Made by a program: the position numbers and the translations under genes
In this document: in pieces, positions 34,626 through 42,687 of the stretch
Numbering within the stretch: position 1 is the first letter of the stretch
Layout: every line of letters starts with the position of its first letter
From: DATKCA01 sp035544675
Lineage (GTDB): Bacteria; Acidobacteriota; Thermoanaerobaculia; Gp7-AA8
Assembly: GCA_035544675.1 (NCBI GenBank)
Contig: DATKCA010000002.1
Location: forward strand, 1-55,160
Length of the DNA stretch: 55,160 nucleotides
Reading direction: 5' to 3'
Notes under the pieces: model-generated
The model's database searches: none
What the model was told of the DNA's origin: nothing
The model's input: the letters and a program-made list of their open reading frames with translations, nothing else

Positions 34626-35051
34626 GGAGCTGATGTAGTTCTGCAGCTGCTCGATGGTGAACTTCTGATCGTCGATGATGGCCTTGACCAGATCGCCGAT
34701 CGAGACCACGCCGAGCACCTGCTTTTCCTTCACGACGGGAAGGTGCCGGATACGCTTCTCGGTCATGATCTGCATCGCCTCCTGGATGGTGAGATCGGCG
34801 GCGACGCACGTGACCGGAGCGGTCATGATCTCCGAGGCCTGCGTCTGCCGCGCAATCTTTCCCGTGAGCGTGATCTTGCGCGCCACATCGCGCTCAGAGA
34901 GGATCCCCGCCACGCCTTCGTCGCCCAGGACCAGGAGTGCGCCCACTCCCTTGTCGTTCATGACCGCCACCGCGTCGTGCACGTTGTCGGTCGGGCGGAT
35001 CGAAAAGACCTCGGTACCCTTGGTGGCCAGCACGTCTGAGAGCTTGTTCAT
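34623..35051 (-). CDS. CBS-domain pair protein
   Basis: A 142-residue protein made of two CBS domains (about 8-60 and 72-125): VFSIRPTDNVHDAVAVMNDK, GVGALLVLGDEGVAGILSER and QASEIMTAPVTCVAADLTIQ, RIRHLPVVKEKQVLGVVSIG. The stand-alone pair with the MNDKGVGALLV and SERDVARKI motifs is common in bacteria and binds adenine nucleotides such as AMP or NADH. AAGGAGGA lies 5 bases before the ATG. It is a single-gene unit convergent with the MoxR operon. Its regulatory target is unknown. Confidence 0.93.
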   Translation of the reverse strand: MNKLSDVLATKGTEVFSIRPTDNVHDAVAVMNDKGVGALLVLGDEGVAGILSERDVARKITLTGKIARQTQASEIMTAPVTCVAADLTIQEAMQIMTEKRIRHLPVVKEKQVLGVVSIGDLVKAIIDDQKFTIEQLQNYISS

Positions 35052-35143
35052 CGGATCCTCCTTCCGGGTTTGTCGTGCGCGTGTCCCCGATCAGATTCCA
35101 AACCGGACTGGCGGTCAAGGCGGACGATCGGGGGAAGGCCGAT

Positions 35144-36022
35144 TCAGGGGTGCTCCGCTTCCACATGGACCCTCTCTTTCCGGATCAGAAAGATGCCGCT
35201 GGCGATGAGGAGCGCGGCGCCGGCGAACGTTCCGGCGCCGGGAACGGAACGCCAGAAGAACCAGTCCAGGGCCAGGCCCCAGGCCAGAGCGGTGTACTCG
35301 AAGGGCGCGACGAATGACGCCTCGCCGGTTCGAAATGCCTCGGTCAGGGCCCACTGGCCAAGGAATCCCGTCACGGCGATGCCGGCGATCACGAGCCAAT
35401 GCTCAGCTTGAATCGGCTTCCACCGTGGAAGGGCCAGAAGCCCGGCCCCGCCGCCAACCATTGCCATCAGCCAGAAGACCATGGCCTGGGTCGAGTCGGT
35501 GCGACCGAGCACACGCACGGCGATCGCGGAGAGCGCGTAGGCGCCGGCACAGATCAGCACCGCAATGCCCGGAAGCGTCACGAACCCTGCGCCGGTCGGC
35601 CGCAGCACGATCAGGACGCCACAGAGGCCGGCCCCGATGGCCACCCATCGCTGCCACTCCACCCGCTCGCCGAGAATCGGTACCGCGAAGATCGTGATCA
35701 ACAGCGGAGCGACGAAGAAGATCGAATACGCCTCCGACAGCGGAATGTGCCGCACTCCGTACGCAAACGCAGCCAGCGCGATGATCCCGAGGATTCCGCG
35801 AATCACGTGCAGTCCGAATCGGACGCGAATCAACTGCCGGTAACCACCCGACAACGCGATCCACGCCATGATGATCGGCAGCGACGAGAGGCCGCGGAGC
35901 GCCGCCACCTGAAGCGGCGGGTAGCGTCCGGACAGGACCTTGAGGCCGGCGTCCATCAGCGAGAAGGCGCCCACACCGGCCATCATCACGATGCTCGCTC
36001 TGACATTGGCGCTTCTGCTCAT
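35144..36022 (-). CDS. EamA/DMT-family transporter
   Basis: A 292-residue inner-membrane protein with ten hydrophobic helices in two EamA repeats (about 10-140 and 150-285). Seen: SIVMMAGVGAFSLMDAGLKV, AFAYGVRHIPLSEAYSIFFV and AVPILGERVEWQRWVAIGAG in the first repeat; LLALPRWKPIQAEHWLVIAG and VAPFEYTALAWGLALDWFFW in the second. The family exports or imports metabolites such as amino acids or nucleotide precursors. The substrate is not readable. It stands alone between the CBS gene and the sortase pair. Confidence 0.92.
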   Translation of the reverse strand: MSRSANVRASIVMMAGVGAFSLMDAGLKVLSGRYPPLQVAALRGLSSLPIIMAWIALSGGYRQLIRVRFGLHVIRGILGIIALAAFAYGVRHIPLSEAYSIFFVAPLLITIFAVPILGERVEWQRWVAIGAGLCGVLIVLRPTGAGFVTLPGIAVLICAGAYALSAIAVRVLGRTDSTQAMVFWLMAMVGGGAGLLALPRWKPIQAEHWLVIAGIAVTGFLGQWALTEAFRTGEASFVAPFEYTALAWGLALDWFFWRSVPGAGTFAGAALLIASGIFLIRKERVHVEAEHP

Positions 36023-36268
36023 CAGGCGATCTCATCCGAGTCTAACCCGCGACAACGCCATCCCGTTCGCAGATGCGTCAGGGTGATGCCGCCTGGCGGT
36101 TGATTCGCGCGCCGGAAACACCCGCTGTGTCCGCCATCCTTGGCGAAGCCTGTGCAAAACATTTCCAACGCGCAGGTGAACGCTCGCGGTTTTCGACCAC
36201 GCGCGGCGGACTCATGCGCACGGCGCCGGATCCTCTGGCGACCGACAGATGAAGAAGGAGACACAACG

Positions 36269-36931
36269 ATGAAGAGCAGCACCTGGAAGCTCATGATGGT
36301 CAGCGCACTGGCGCTGTTGATTTCCATCCCGGCAGCATTCGCCCAGACCCCCGAGGCTTCGTTCTTACCCGTGACGGAGCCGCTCGATGTGGGCGGCACG
36401 GTCCTCGAGCCTGGAACCTACATGATCCGCGTCGTACCCAGCTCGGTGGATCGCAACAAGGTTCAGATCATGGATCAGGATGGAACGAAGGTCTTCGCGA
36501 CCGTGCTCACGGTCCCCCACCCGCTGAAGCCGGGTGAAGAGATCCCCAACACCACGTTCGTCTACTACCCCGCGGGCGAAGGGATGCCGCGCGCACTCCG
36601 CACCTGGTTCGAGCCGAGCATGGCCCCGAGCAGCGGAGGCCACGACATCGTCTATACCGAGAAGCGCGCCAGACAGCTGGCACGCCTGGCCAGCTCCCGC
36701 GTGGTCTGGTATCCGGACGATACGGTGATCACCGAGGTCGAGGCACCGCCGCTGCAGATCGTGACGCCCCAGGCTACGGTGGAGAGATATGTTTATCTTC
36801 CGCCGCCACCGCCGATGATCTCGGGCCAGGTCAACATGCCGGACACCGCGAGCAGGATTCCCCTCATCGCGCTGCTCGGCCTGGTGTCGGTCCTCGGAGC
36901 GGTCGCGCTTCGACTGACTCGCAGCGCATGA
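36269..36931 (+). CDS. Secreted protein with C-terminal LPxTA-like sorting signal (sortase substrate)
   Basis: A 220-residue protein. A signal peptide covers about 1-25 (LMMVSALALLISIPAAFAQ). The beta-rich domain that follows (about 30-175) includes PLDVGGTVLEPGTYMIRVVP, KVQIMDQDGTKVFATVLTVP and EIPNTTFVYYPAGEGMPRAL, known to me only as a hypothetical family in Acidobacteriota. A Pro-rich link (YVYLPPPPPMISGQ) leads to MPDTASRIPL at 190-199, a hydrophobic helix and a short Arg tail (RLTRSA). This three-part end is the layout of a sortase sorting signal, with MPDTA in place of LPxTG. The sortase gene starts 4 bases after the stop. GAAGGAG precedes the ATG. The 246-base region before it (36023-36268) shows no other gene. 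Confidence 0.85.
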   Translation: MKSSTWKLMMVSALALLISIPAAFAQTPEASFLPVTEPLDVGGTVLEPGTYMIRVVPSSVDRNKVQIMDQDGTKVFATVLTVPHPLKPGEEIPNTTFVYYPAGEGMPRALRTWFEPSMAPSSGGHDIVYTEKRARQLARLASSRVVWYPDDTVITEVEAPPLQIVTPQATVERYVYLPPPPPMISGQVNMPDTASRIPLIALLGLVSVLGAVALRLTRSA

Positions 36932-36935
36932 CCCG

Positions 36936-37649
36936 ATGACGCTCGCCTCGAGGTCGCGTGGCCGGGTTGAGATCACCCTCTGGGTTCTGGGGGTTGCTCT
37001 GCTCGGCATTGCTCTCGCGGCGACGTTGTCCCGATGGAACTATCAGGCGCAACAGGAGCGGGCCCTCTTTCAGGGAGGGCCCGCACTGCCTGCCGTTACC
37101 TCGACGCTCGAGTCAGCCGCTCGGCCGGAAGCGGAGCGAGTGGCCGCGGCCGCTCCAGCCCCACCCGAAGTCGCGAAAGCCATTCCTGAGAAAGCTGTCG
37201 AGCCCGCGGCGGAGCCGGCTGGGCGGCCCGAGAGGAAGCCGCGTGCGGCGGCGATCGATCTCACCGCGTTCGGACGGATCGAGATCCCGCGCATCGGCCT
37301 TGCCGCCATCGTCAAAGAGGGTGGCGACGAGAGGACGCTGGCGCGCGCCGTCGGTCTGGTCCCTGGATCTCCACGTTTCGGTGATCTCGGCAACGTGGTG
37401 CTGGCCGGTCACCGCGATACGTTCTTCCGGCCGCTGCGAAACATCGAGCCCAGCGATCGCATCCGTGTGATCGTCCCGCCGCACACTTACGAATACGAGG
37501 TTCAATCGGTGCGCGTGGTCGCGCCCGAGGAGACGAGCGTGCTCGAGTCGCGTGGGGTGGAAGAGCTCACGCTGGTGACGTGCTACCCCTTCCGCTTCGT
37601 CGGCCCCGCCCCCGACCGGTTCATCGTGAGCGCGACACGGGTGAACTAG
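36936..37649 (+). CDS. Sortase (class D/E-like), probably dedicated to the preceding protein
   Basis: A 237-residue membrane-anchored sortase. An N-terminal helix (about 10-30, ITLWVLGVALLGIALAATL) is followed by an Ala/Pro/Glu-rich linker (about 45-105) and the sortase domain (about 112-235): FGRIEIPRIGLAAIVKEGGD, catalytic His in VVLAGHRDTFFRPL, catalytic Cys in ELTLVTCYPFRFVG and the Arg in APDRFIVSATRVN. All three catalytic residues are present. Sortases join a Thr of a sorting motif to an amine; the only visible partner is the gene four bases upstream. Its 3' end overlaps the convergent GH43 fusion gene by 29 bases. Confidence 0.94.
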   Translation: MTLASRSRGRVEITLWVLGVALLGIALAATLSRWNYQAQQERALFQGGPALPAVTSTLESAARPEAERVAAAAPAPPEVAKAIPEKAVEPAAEPAGRPERKPRAAAIDLTAFGRIEIPRIGLAAIVKEGGDERTLARAVGLVPGSPRFGDLGNVVLAGHRDTFFRPLRNIEPSDRIRVIVPPHTYEYEVQSVRVVAPEETSVLESRGVEELTLVTCYPFRFVGPAPDRFIVSATRVN

Positions 37650-40600
37650 GGTTCCCTAGCGGCGTCCGCTCGTATTCGAGACTGGCGAAGATGAACGGGC
37701 CGGTTGCTTTCGGGTCGTTGCTGCGGATCGTCTCGCTAATGTAGTACTCGAACGTTCCGCTGCGGTACCGCTCCCCTTTCTCGGGGTCGCCGCCCAGGCC
37801 TGCGACCTGGCAGACGCGGTGGATGTTCGTGAGGCCTTTGTCGTCGACCTCGATGAACTCCTCCAGGATGCCTTCGTACGCGCGGCGGCCGGCCTGGCCG
37901 TACTTCGGGTCGATGAGGCCCAGGCGCGACGCTCTCATGAGAGCGAAACTGAGCATCGACGAGACGGACGACTCGAGGTAGTTGCCTTCGCGCCCCCCTT
38001 TGTCGACCACCTGCCACCACACTCCGCTCTTCGGGTCCTGCACCTTGACCACCGCCGCGGCCAGACGCTGCAGGATCCCGGTGAGCTCTCCCCGCCGCGG
38101 ATGAGTGGCCGGGACGAAGTCGAGCGTCTCGACCAGGCCCATGGCAAACCAGCCCATGGCCCGCCCCCAGAACTCCGGCGAGCGTCCCGTCTTCGGATCG
38201 GCCCACTTCTGCTGGCGGCTCTCGTCCCAGCCGTGGTAGAGCAGTCCCGTCTTCGGGTCGCGCGCGTTCTTCTCCATCAGCACGAACTGCGTGATGATGT
38301 CGCCAAGCAGCGCCGGCTCGTCGAAGGTCACCGCGTACTGCGCCAGAAACGGCGCGCCCATGTACAACCCGTCCAGCCACATCTGCCACGGGTAACGCTT
38401 CTTGTGCCAGAAGCCGCTTTCCGACGTGCGCGGGTGCTTGCGCATCTGCTCCCGGAGGAGTTCGATGGCCTGGCGGTATTTCTCATCCTTCGTCTTCGCA
38501 TAGAGGAAGAAGAGCGGCTTGCCGGGATTGATCCGGTCGATGTTGTACTCGTCCATCCGGTAGCCGCCGGCGATCTCGCCTTCCTCGTTGATCATGCCGT
38601 CGTAATACGCCTCGACGTAGTTGAGAAGGCGCTCGTCGCCAGTGCGGTGGAAGACGTCCAGGATGGACTTGAGCACCAGGCCGGGCGTGTACTCCCATCG
38701 CGGCTTCGTCGTGGCATCGAGCCACATCGGATCGGGAGTCCGCTTCATCTCCGACTCGGCCATGCGCACCGACCACGGCGCGGTCACCGCCGGCCGCCTG
38801 GGCGGCCGGACGTGCCGCTGGAGTGACGGCGCGGCTCGGCGGACTTCCTCCGCCATCAGCGCACCGATCAGGGCGCTGCCGCTCTCGTTGAGATGCGTCT
38901 TGTCGAGCGTGCCGTCGGCCTTGAGCGGCCCCAGTGCCGGGCTGATGCCGGAGCCGAGGGAGTCGAGGAGCTCGATGCTGCGGGCGTGGAGGTCGACCAG
39001 CGTCGCTTTCTTCTCCGCCGCTACGTGGCGCGTCGCCTCCGCATGCGCCTCGAGATCGGAGCGCACACGACCTTCCACATCAAAATAGCGGCGCGTGAGG
39101 GGCGTGACGAGGATCGGCTCCGCGCCTGCTCCGCGCGCCTCGTCCACGTATCGCGCCAGGTTGCCCCGGTACACCGGAAGCGTGGTCTCACGGGCGAGAC
39201 CTTTGCCGGCCATGTCGTTGTGGCCGAACTGAATCAGCACGTGCGAGGGACGCTGGCGCAGGAGCTCATCCCAGTGACCCTCTTCGCGAAAGCTCTTCGA
39301 GCTGCGGCCGCCGCGCGCGAAGTTCAGGACCGCCGCATCGGGAGCGACGTGTCGCTGGAATCCGCTTCCCCACCCCGAGTCGTCGGTCATCGTCGAGTCG
39401 CCGGCGAGCGCGATGCGCACGCCCCGCGCGTGGGGCTCCGCCGCCGTGTTCTCGATGCGGAAAAAGTCGAACTCCGCCGACCCGGTTGTCTTCGCATCCA
39501 GCGGTGCGCTCGCGAACAGCCCCACCTTCGCGCCGATCCAGCGGCCCGGCCGGGCCACGAAGGCGCCGCCCAGGGGGAGATAGGTCGCCCCGTCGAGGCT
39601 GTAGGCGAAGCGGGCCACCGCCTCGGGTTCGATGCTCACGCGCAGGAACGCCGGGCCGGAAACGGGAGTCGATGCGATGGTTTTCTCTTCGGCGCCCTGG
39701 TCGGCGTCGCGGGCCACTCCCCGGGTCACGGCCAGGCCGCTGCCGGATCGCTCCAGGACGAGCGTCGAGTAGTCGGAGCCCATCACGACCAGTCCGGCGC
39801 GCTCACCGGCGCGCAATGACGTCGCGTCGATTCGCGTCGTCGCGGTAAACGACGGCGCCGGCAGCTTCTGGAGCAGCAGGCTCGTGGCCGACCAGAGGTG
39901 TTGGTTCCTGATGGCGCTCAGCTTCAAGACGCCCTTTTTCAACGAATACCACTCCGCTCCCGGATTGCCGTGCCACTGCCACTGCAGCCCGAGCCTGCTA
40001 CCGTCGAATTCGTCCGTAGTCTGTGGAGCGCGGGTGTCCCCACCCGCGCCCCCGGGTGCGCGGTGCACCAGCACCGGCTCGCCCTTCCCGTCGCCGTCGC
40101 GATCGTCGCCGATGACCGGCCAGTCGCTGAGCCACGACATCGGCTGCAGGTGGACGATGCGTCCGTACGCTCCGCGATCCTGAAAGTGCAGGAACCACGA
40201 CGTTCCGTCAGGCGTCTCCACCCAGGCTCCCTGATGCGGACCGTTGATGGATGTCGATCCCTGATCGAGCACGATCTTCGCCTCGTATGGGCCGTACAGA
40301 TTCTTCGAGCGCAGGACCGTCTGCCATCCCGTCTTCACTCCGCCGGCCGGCGCGAAGATGTAGTACCAGCCGTTGCGCTTGTAGAACTTCGGCCCCTCGA
40401 TCGTCGGATGGCCATCGCGCCCGTCGAAGACGACCACTCCCTCGCCGAGAACGCGGCGTCCATCCGGCGACATCCGGCGCACCGTGAGGATGCCGTTCAC
40501 ACCTGCACGGCTCTTCGCCCACGCGTGAACCAGGACCATCGACCCGTCGTCGTCCCACAGCGGGCACGGATCGATCCATCCCTTCGCCTCCTGCACGAGC

Positions 40601-41022
40601 GTGAGAGGCTCCCACGGTCCGCGCGGGTCGCGCGACCGCGTCATATAGATGCCGCGATCCGGATCGCCGGCGTAGATCCAGAAGAAGCCGCCGTGATGGC
40701 GAAGGCTCGGCGCCCAGATGCCGTTGCCATGCTGCGCTCGGTCGAAATCGGGTGACGGAAGCCGCGGTGCCGCATGCGCCACGATCGTCCAGTTGACCAG
40801 GTCGCGGGAGTGGAGGATCGGCAGTGCCGGCACCGCCTGGAAGCTCGACGAGACCAGGTAGTAGTCTTCACCCACCCGCACGACGTCGGGGTCGGAGTAG
40901 TCGCCGAACAGCACCGGATTCCGGTAAGTGCCGTCCCCGGCGGCCGCGGCACGGTCCCCGGCGGCCCCTACGAGAGCCGCAAGCAGCAGAATGCGGATAA
41001 GGTCAGACCAATTCGGGTGCAT
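37621..41022 (-). CDS. Three-enzyme fusion: GH43 glycosidase + CE12-like acetylesterase + GH105 hydrolase
   Basis: A 1,133-residue secreted protein with a signal peptide (about 1-27). GH43 (about 30-310): Asp base in GDYSDPDVVRVGEDYY, pKa Asp in DPCPLWDDDGSMVLV, acid Glu in TIEGPKFYKRNGWYYI. A beta-sandwich module follows (about 335-540). SGNH esterase of the rhamnogalacturonan-acetylesterase kind (about 545-745): IALAGDSTMTDD (Ser), LIQFGHNDMAGKG (Asn), LDKTHLNESG (Asp/His). GH105 unsaturated rhamnogalacturonyl hydrolase (about 760-1120): ARWEYTPGLVLKS-type start, Asp in PWQMWLDGLYMGAPFLAQYA and WGRAMGWFAMGLVETLDF. All catalytic residues seem intact. GGAGGAG precedes the ATG. It would remove side-chain sugars, acetyl groups and terminal unsaturated uronate from rhamnogalacturonan. 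Confidence 0.93.
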   Translation of the reverse strand: MHPNWSDLIRILLLAALVGAAGDRAAAAGDGTYRNPVLFGDYSDPDVVRVGEDYYLVSSSFQAVPALPILHSRDLVNWTIVAHAAPRLPSPDFDRAQHGNGIWAPSLRHHGGFFWIYAGDPDRGIYMTRSRDPRGPWEPLTLVQEAKGWIDPCPLWDDDGSMVLVHAWAKSRAGVNGILTVRRMSPDGRRVLGEGVVVFDGRDGHPTIEGPKFYKRNGWYYIFAPAGGVKTGWQTVLRSKNLYGPYEAKIVLDQGSTSINGPHQGAWVETPDGTSWFLHFQDRGAYGRIVHLQPMSWLSDWPVIGDDRDGDGKGEPVLVHRAPGGAGGDTRAPQTTDEFDGSRLGLQWQWHGNPGAEWYSLKKGVLKLSAIRNQHLWSATSLLLQKLPAPSFTATTRIDATSLRAGERAGLVVMGSDYSTLVLERSGSGLAVTRGVARDADQGAEEKTIASTPVSGPAFLRVSIEPEAVARFAYSLDGATYLPLGGAFVARPGRWIGAKVGLFASAPLDAKTTGSAEFDFFRIENTAAEPHARGVRIALAGDSTMTDDSGWGSGFQRHVAPDAAVLNFARGGRSSKSFREEGHWDELLRQRPSHVLIQFGHNDMAGKGLARETTLPVYRGNLARYVDEARGAGAEPILVTPLTRRYFDVEGRVRSDLEAHAEATRHVAAEKKATLVDLHARSIELLDSLGSGISPALGPLKADGTLDKTHLNESGSALIGALMAEEVRRAAPSLQRHVRPPRRPAVTAPWSVRMAESEMKRTPDPMWLDATTKPRWEYTPGLVLKSILDVFHRTGDERLLNYVEAYYDGMINEEGEIAGGYRMDEYNIDRINPGKPLFFLYAKTKDEKYRQAIELLREQMRKHPRTSESGFWHKKRYPWQMWLDGLYMGAPFLAQYAVTFDEPALLGDIITQFVLMEKNARDPKTGLLYHGWDESRQQKWADPKTGRSPEFWGRAMGWFAMGLVETLDFVPATHPRRGELTGILQRLAAAVVKVQDPKSGVWWQVVDKGGREGNYLESSVSSMLSFALMRASRLGLIDPKYGQAGRRAYEGILEEFIEVDDKGLTNIHRVCQVAGLGGDPEKGERYRSGTFEYYISETIRSNDPKATGPFIFASLEYERTPLGNPSSPVSRSR
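40024..40050. repeat. REP-like hairpin unit inside the GH43-CE12-GH105 gene
   Basis: GCGCGGGTG (40028-40036) and CACCCGCGC (40041-40049) form a perfect 9-base stem with a TCCC loop, preceded by the family flank TGTGGA. On the coding strand it is read in frame as GAGGDTRAPQ, exactly in the linker between the GH43 catalytic domain and the following beta-sandwich. Confidence 0.7.
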
Positions 41023-41051
41023 GCACTCCTCCGGTTCTCAGGATCGGAAGA

Positions 41052-41085
41052 ATCCTACCCTTGGATTGGAAAATTGGTCAATCCA
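41052..41085 (-). promoter_or_regulatory. Promoter and FadR-type operator of the GH43 fusion gene
   Basis: On the minus strand TTGACC (41076-41081) and TAGGAT (41052-41057), 18 bases apart, form a plausible promoter. TGGTCAATCCA (41075-41085) differs at one base from the GntR/FadR consensus TGGTnnnACCA and covers the -35. TGGATTG (41062-41068) and CAATCCA (41079-41085) are also perfect inverted repeats. Confidence 0.55.
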
Positions 41086-41089
41086 CATA

Positions 41090-41128
41090 TTGACAAGTTC
41101 CGGCGCTTGTAGAGAATTGGTCAAACCA
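41090..41128 (+). promoter_or_regulatory. Promoter and FadR-type operator of the regulator/uronate operon
   Basis: TTGACA (41090-41095) and GAGAAT (41112-41117), 16 bases apart, precede the regulator start at 41143. TGGTCAAACCA (41118-41128) is an exact TGGTnnnACCA match lying right after the -10, a position suited to autorepression by the GntR/FadR-type protein encoded here. Confidence 0.6.
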
Positions 41129-41142
41129 TTCAGGGCCCCACC

Positions 41143-41895
41143 GTGAGCAAAGAAAAACTACAGGACCCCACGCCCCCGATCGAGGTTCAGGCAGCCGAAC
41201 AGGTCGTCCGTCACGTGGCCGTTCTCATCGAGCAGGGACGTCTCAGACCGGGCGACAGGCTGCCGCCGGAGCGGGAGCTCGCGCAGGAGCTGGGGGTGAG
41301 CCGGCCGACGATCCGGGCCGGGCTGCACGCGCTGGCGGCGATGGGTGTCACCGAGTCGCGCCAGGGCGCCGGCACCTTCATCACCGACGGACCGCCGCGC
41401 CTGGGCGCCGGCCCGCTGAGCTTCCTGGCCGCGCTCCATGGCTTTTCGCGCGACCAGATCTTCGAGGCCAGGCGCGTGCTGGAGGTCGGCGCGGCCGGCC
41501 TGGCCGCGGAACGCGGATTCGCCGACCGGCTGGCGCCGATGGCGGAGGAAGTGACCGGCATGTTCGCCAGTCTCACCGAGCCCCAGACGTTTCTCGTTCA
41601 CGACGTCCGATTCCATCGCGCCGTGGCCGCGGCCTCCGGCAACCCGGTGCTGCTCGCGCTGGTGGAGATGGTCTCGTCGCTGGTCTACGAACGGCGCCGG
41701 CTGACGGTGGAGCGCGCGCTGGATCTCAAGGAGTCCGCCGAGATGCACCGCCGCATCTATCAGGCCATCCGCGACCGCAACCCGGAACGGGCACGCGAAG
41801 AGATGTCGCGACATCTCGACCTGGCGCGCATGGCCCAGGCGTCCGAGGAGACGCCGGCGAGCGTGCTGCCGTCCCGCGTCGTGGGGAGCGCATGA
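41143..41895 (+). CDS. FadR-subfamily GntR regulator (FCD domain), uronate/pectin regulator
   Basis: A 250-residue regulator starting at GTG. The winged helix (about 15-85) shows GRLRPGDRLPPERELAQELG, VSRPTIRAGLHALAAMGVTE and RQGAGTFITDGPP. The FCD ligand domain (about 105-235) shows the Asp/His metal residues in FLVHDVRFHRAVAAASGNPV and EMHRRIYQAIRDRNPERARE. The recognition helix RPTIRAGLHAL is of FadR type, and matching TGGTnnnACCA sites lie at its own promoter and at the far promoter of the locus. Like ExuR/UxuR/LldR-type proteins it should release DNA when a uronate or KDG binds. ATGA overlap couples it to the SDR gene. Confidence 0.92.
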   Translation: MSKEKLQDPTPPIEVQAAEQVVRHVAVLIEQGRLRPGDRLPPERELAQELGVSRPTIRAGLHALAAMGVTESRQGAGTFITDGPPRLGAGPLSFLAALHGFSRDQIFEARRVLEVGAAGLAAERGFADRLAPMAEEVTGMFASLTEPQTFLVHDVRFHRAVAAASGNPVLLALVEMVSSLVYERRRLTVERALDLKESAEMHRRIYQAIRDRNPERAREEMSRHLDLARMAQASEETPASVLPSRVVGSA

Positions 41896-42668
41896 GCGGT
41901 GAAGGAGCGGCGCTGGCGGGCCGCGTTGCGGTGGTCACCGGCGGCACGTCGGGCATCGGTCTGACACTGGCCCGCGGACTGGCCATGGCGGGAGCGGACG
42001 TCGTTCCCATGTCGCGCCGTCGCGAGCAGGTGGACGCCGCCGCCGCGGAGATCGAGTCGCTGGGCCGCCGCTCGCTGCGCGTGAGCGCGGACGTGGGCGA
42101 CCGCGCCACGCTGGAGGCCGCGCTGGCGGGGACGGTGTCGAAGCTCGGGAAAGTGGACATCCTCGTGAACTGCGCCGGAATCACCAAACGCACACCCACG
42201 GTCGATGTCCCGGAGGAGGAGTGGGCGTCCATCATCGGGACGAACCTGACGGGGACGTGGCGCGCCTGTCAGGTCTTCGGGCGGCACATGCTCGAGCGGC
42301 GCTACGGCCGCATCATCAACATCGGCTCGCTGGCCTCGTTCATCGGTCTTTTCGAGGTGGCCGCGTACACGGCCAGCAAGTCCGGCGTGGCCGGTCTCAC
42401 CCGCGCCCTGGCGGTGGAGTGGGGCAGCCGCGGCGTGAACGTGAACGCGATCGCGCCGGGTGTCTTCCGCACTGCTCTGAACTCGGCGCTGCTCGACGGC
42501 ACCGAGCGCGGCAGGGAGTTCCTGCTTCGCACGCCGCTGCGGCGTTTCGGTCAGCTCGAGGAACTGGCCGGCGCGTGCGTGTTCCTGGCGTCCGAAGCTG
42601 CCAGCTTCGTCAACGGCGAGGTGCTCGCGGTCGATGGAGGATTTCTCGCCAGCGGCGTCAACCAGTAG
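41892..42668 (+). CDS. SDR-family oxidoreductase, possibly a uronate (tagaturonate/fructuronate) reductase
   Basis: A 258-residue classical short-chain dehydrogenase: cofactor motif TGGTSGIGLTLARGLAMAGA, NCAGITKRTP (NAG variant), catalytic Ser in GSLASFIGLFEVA and YTASKSGVAGL (Tyr-x3-Lys). The last part (FRTALNSALLDGTERGREFL) lines the substrate site. It is 40-50 % like KduD/gluconate 5-dehydrogenases by eye, but a separate KduD lies downstream. In this operon a reductase acting on tagaturonate after UxaC is missing, so this SDR is the best candidate. The substrate is inferred. Confidence 0.85.
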   Translation: MSGEGAALAGRVAVVTGGTSGIGLTLARGLAMAGADVVPMSRRREQVDAAAAEIESLGRRSLRVSADVGDRATLEAALAGTVSKLGKVDILVNCAGITKRTPTVDVPEEEWASIIGTNLTGTWRACQVFGRHMLERRYGRIINIGSLASFIGLFEVAAYTASKSGVAGLTRALAVEWGSRGVNVNAIAPGVFRTALNSALLDGTERGREFLLRTPLRRFGQLEELAGACVFLASEAASFVNGEVLAVDGGFLASGVNQ

Positions 42669-42687
42669 ATCGATTCCAGAGGAACGA

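Noticed and set aside
36023..36268. Possible riboswitch in the leader before the sortase-substrate gene
   Set aside because: I compared it with the c-di-GMP and other common riboswitch cores by eye and found no matching conserved blocks.
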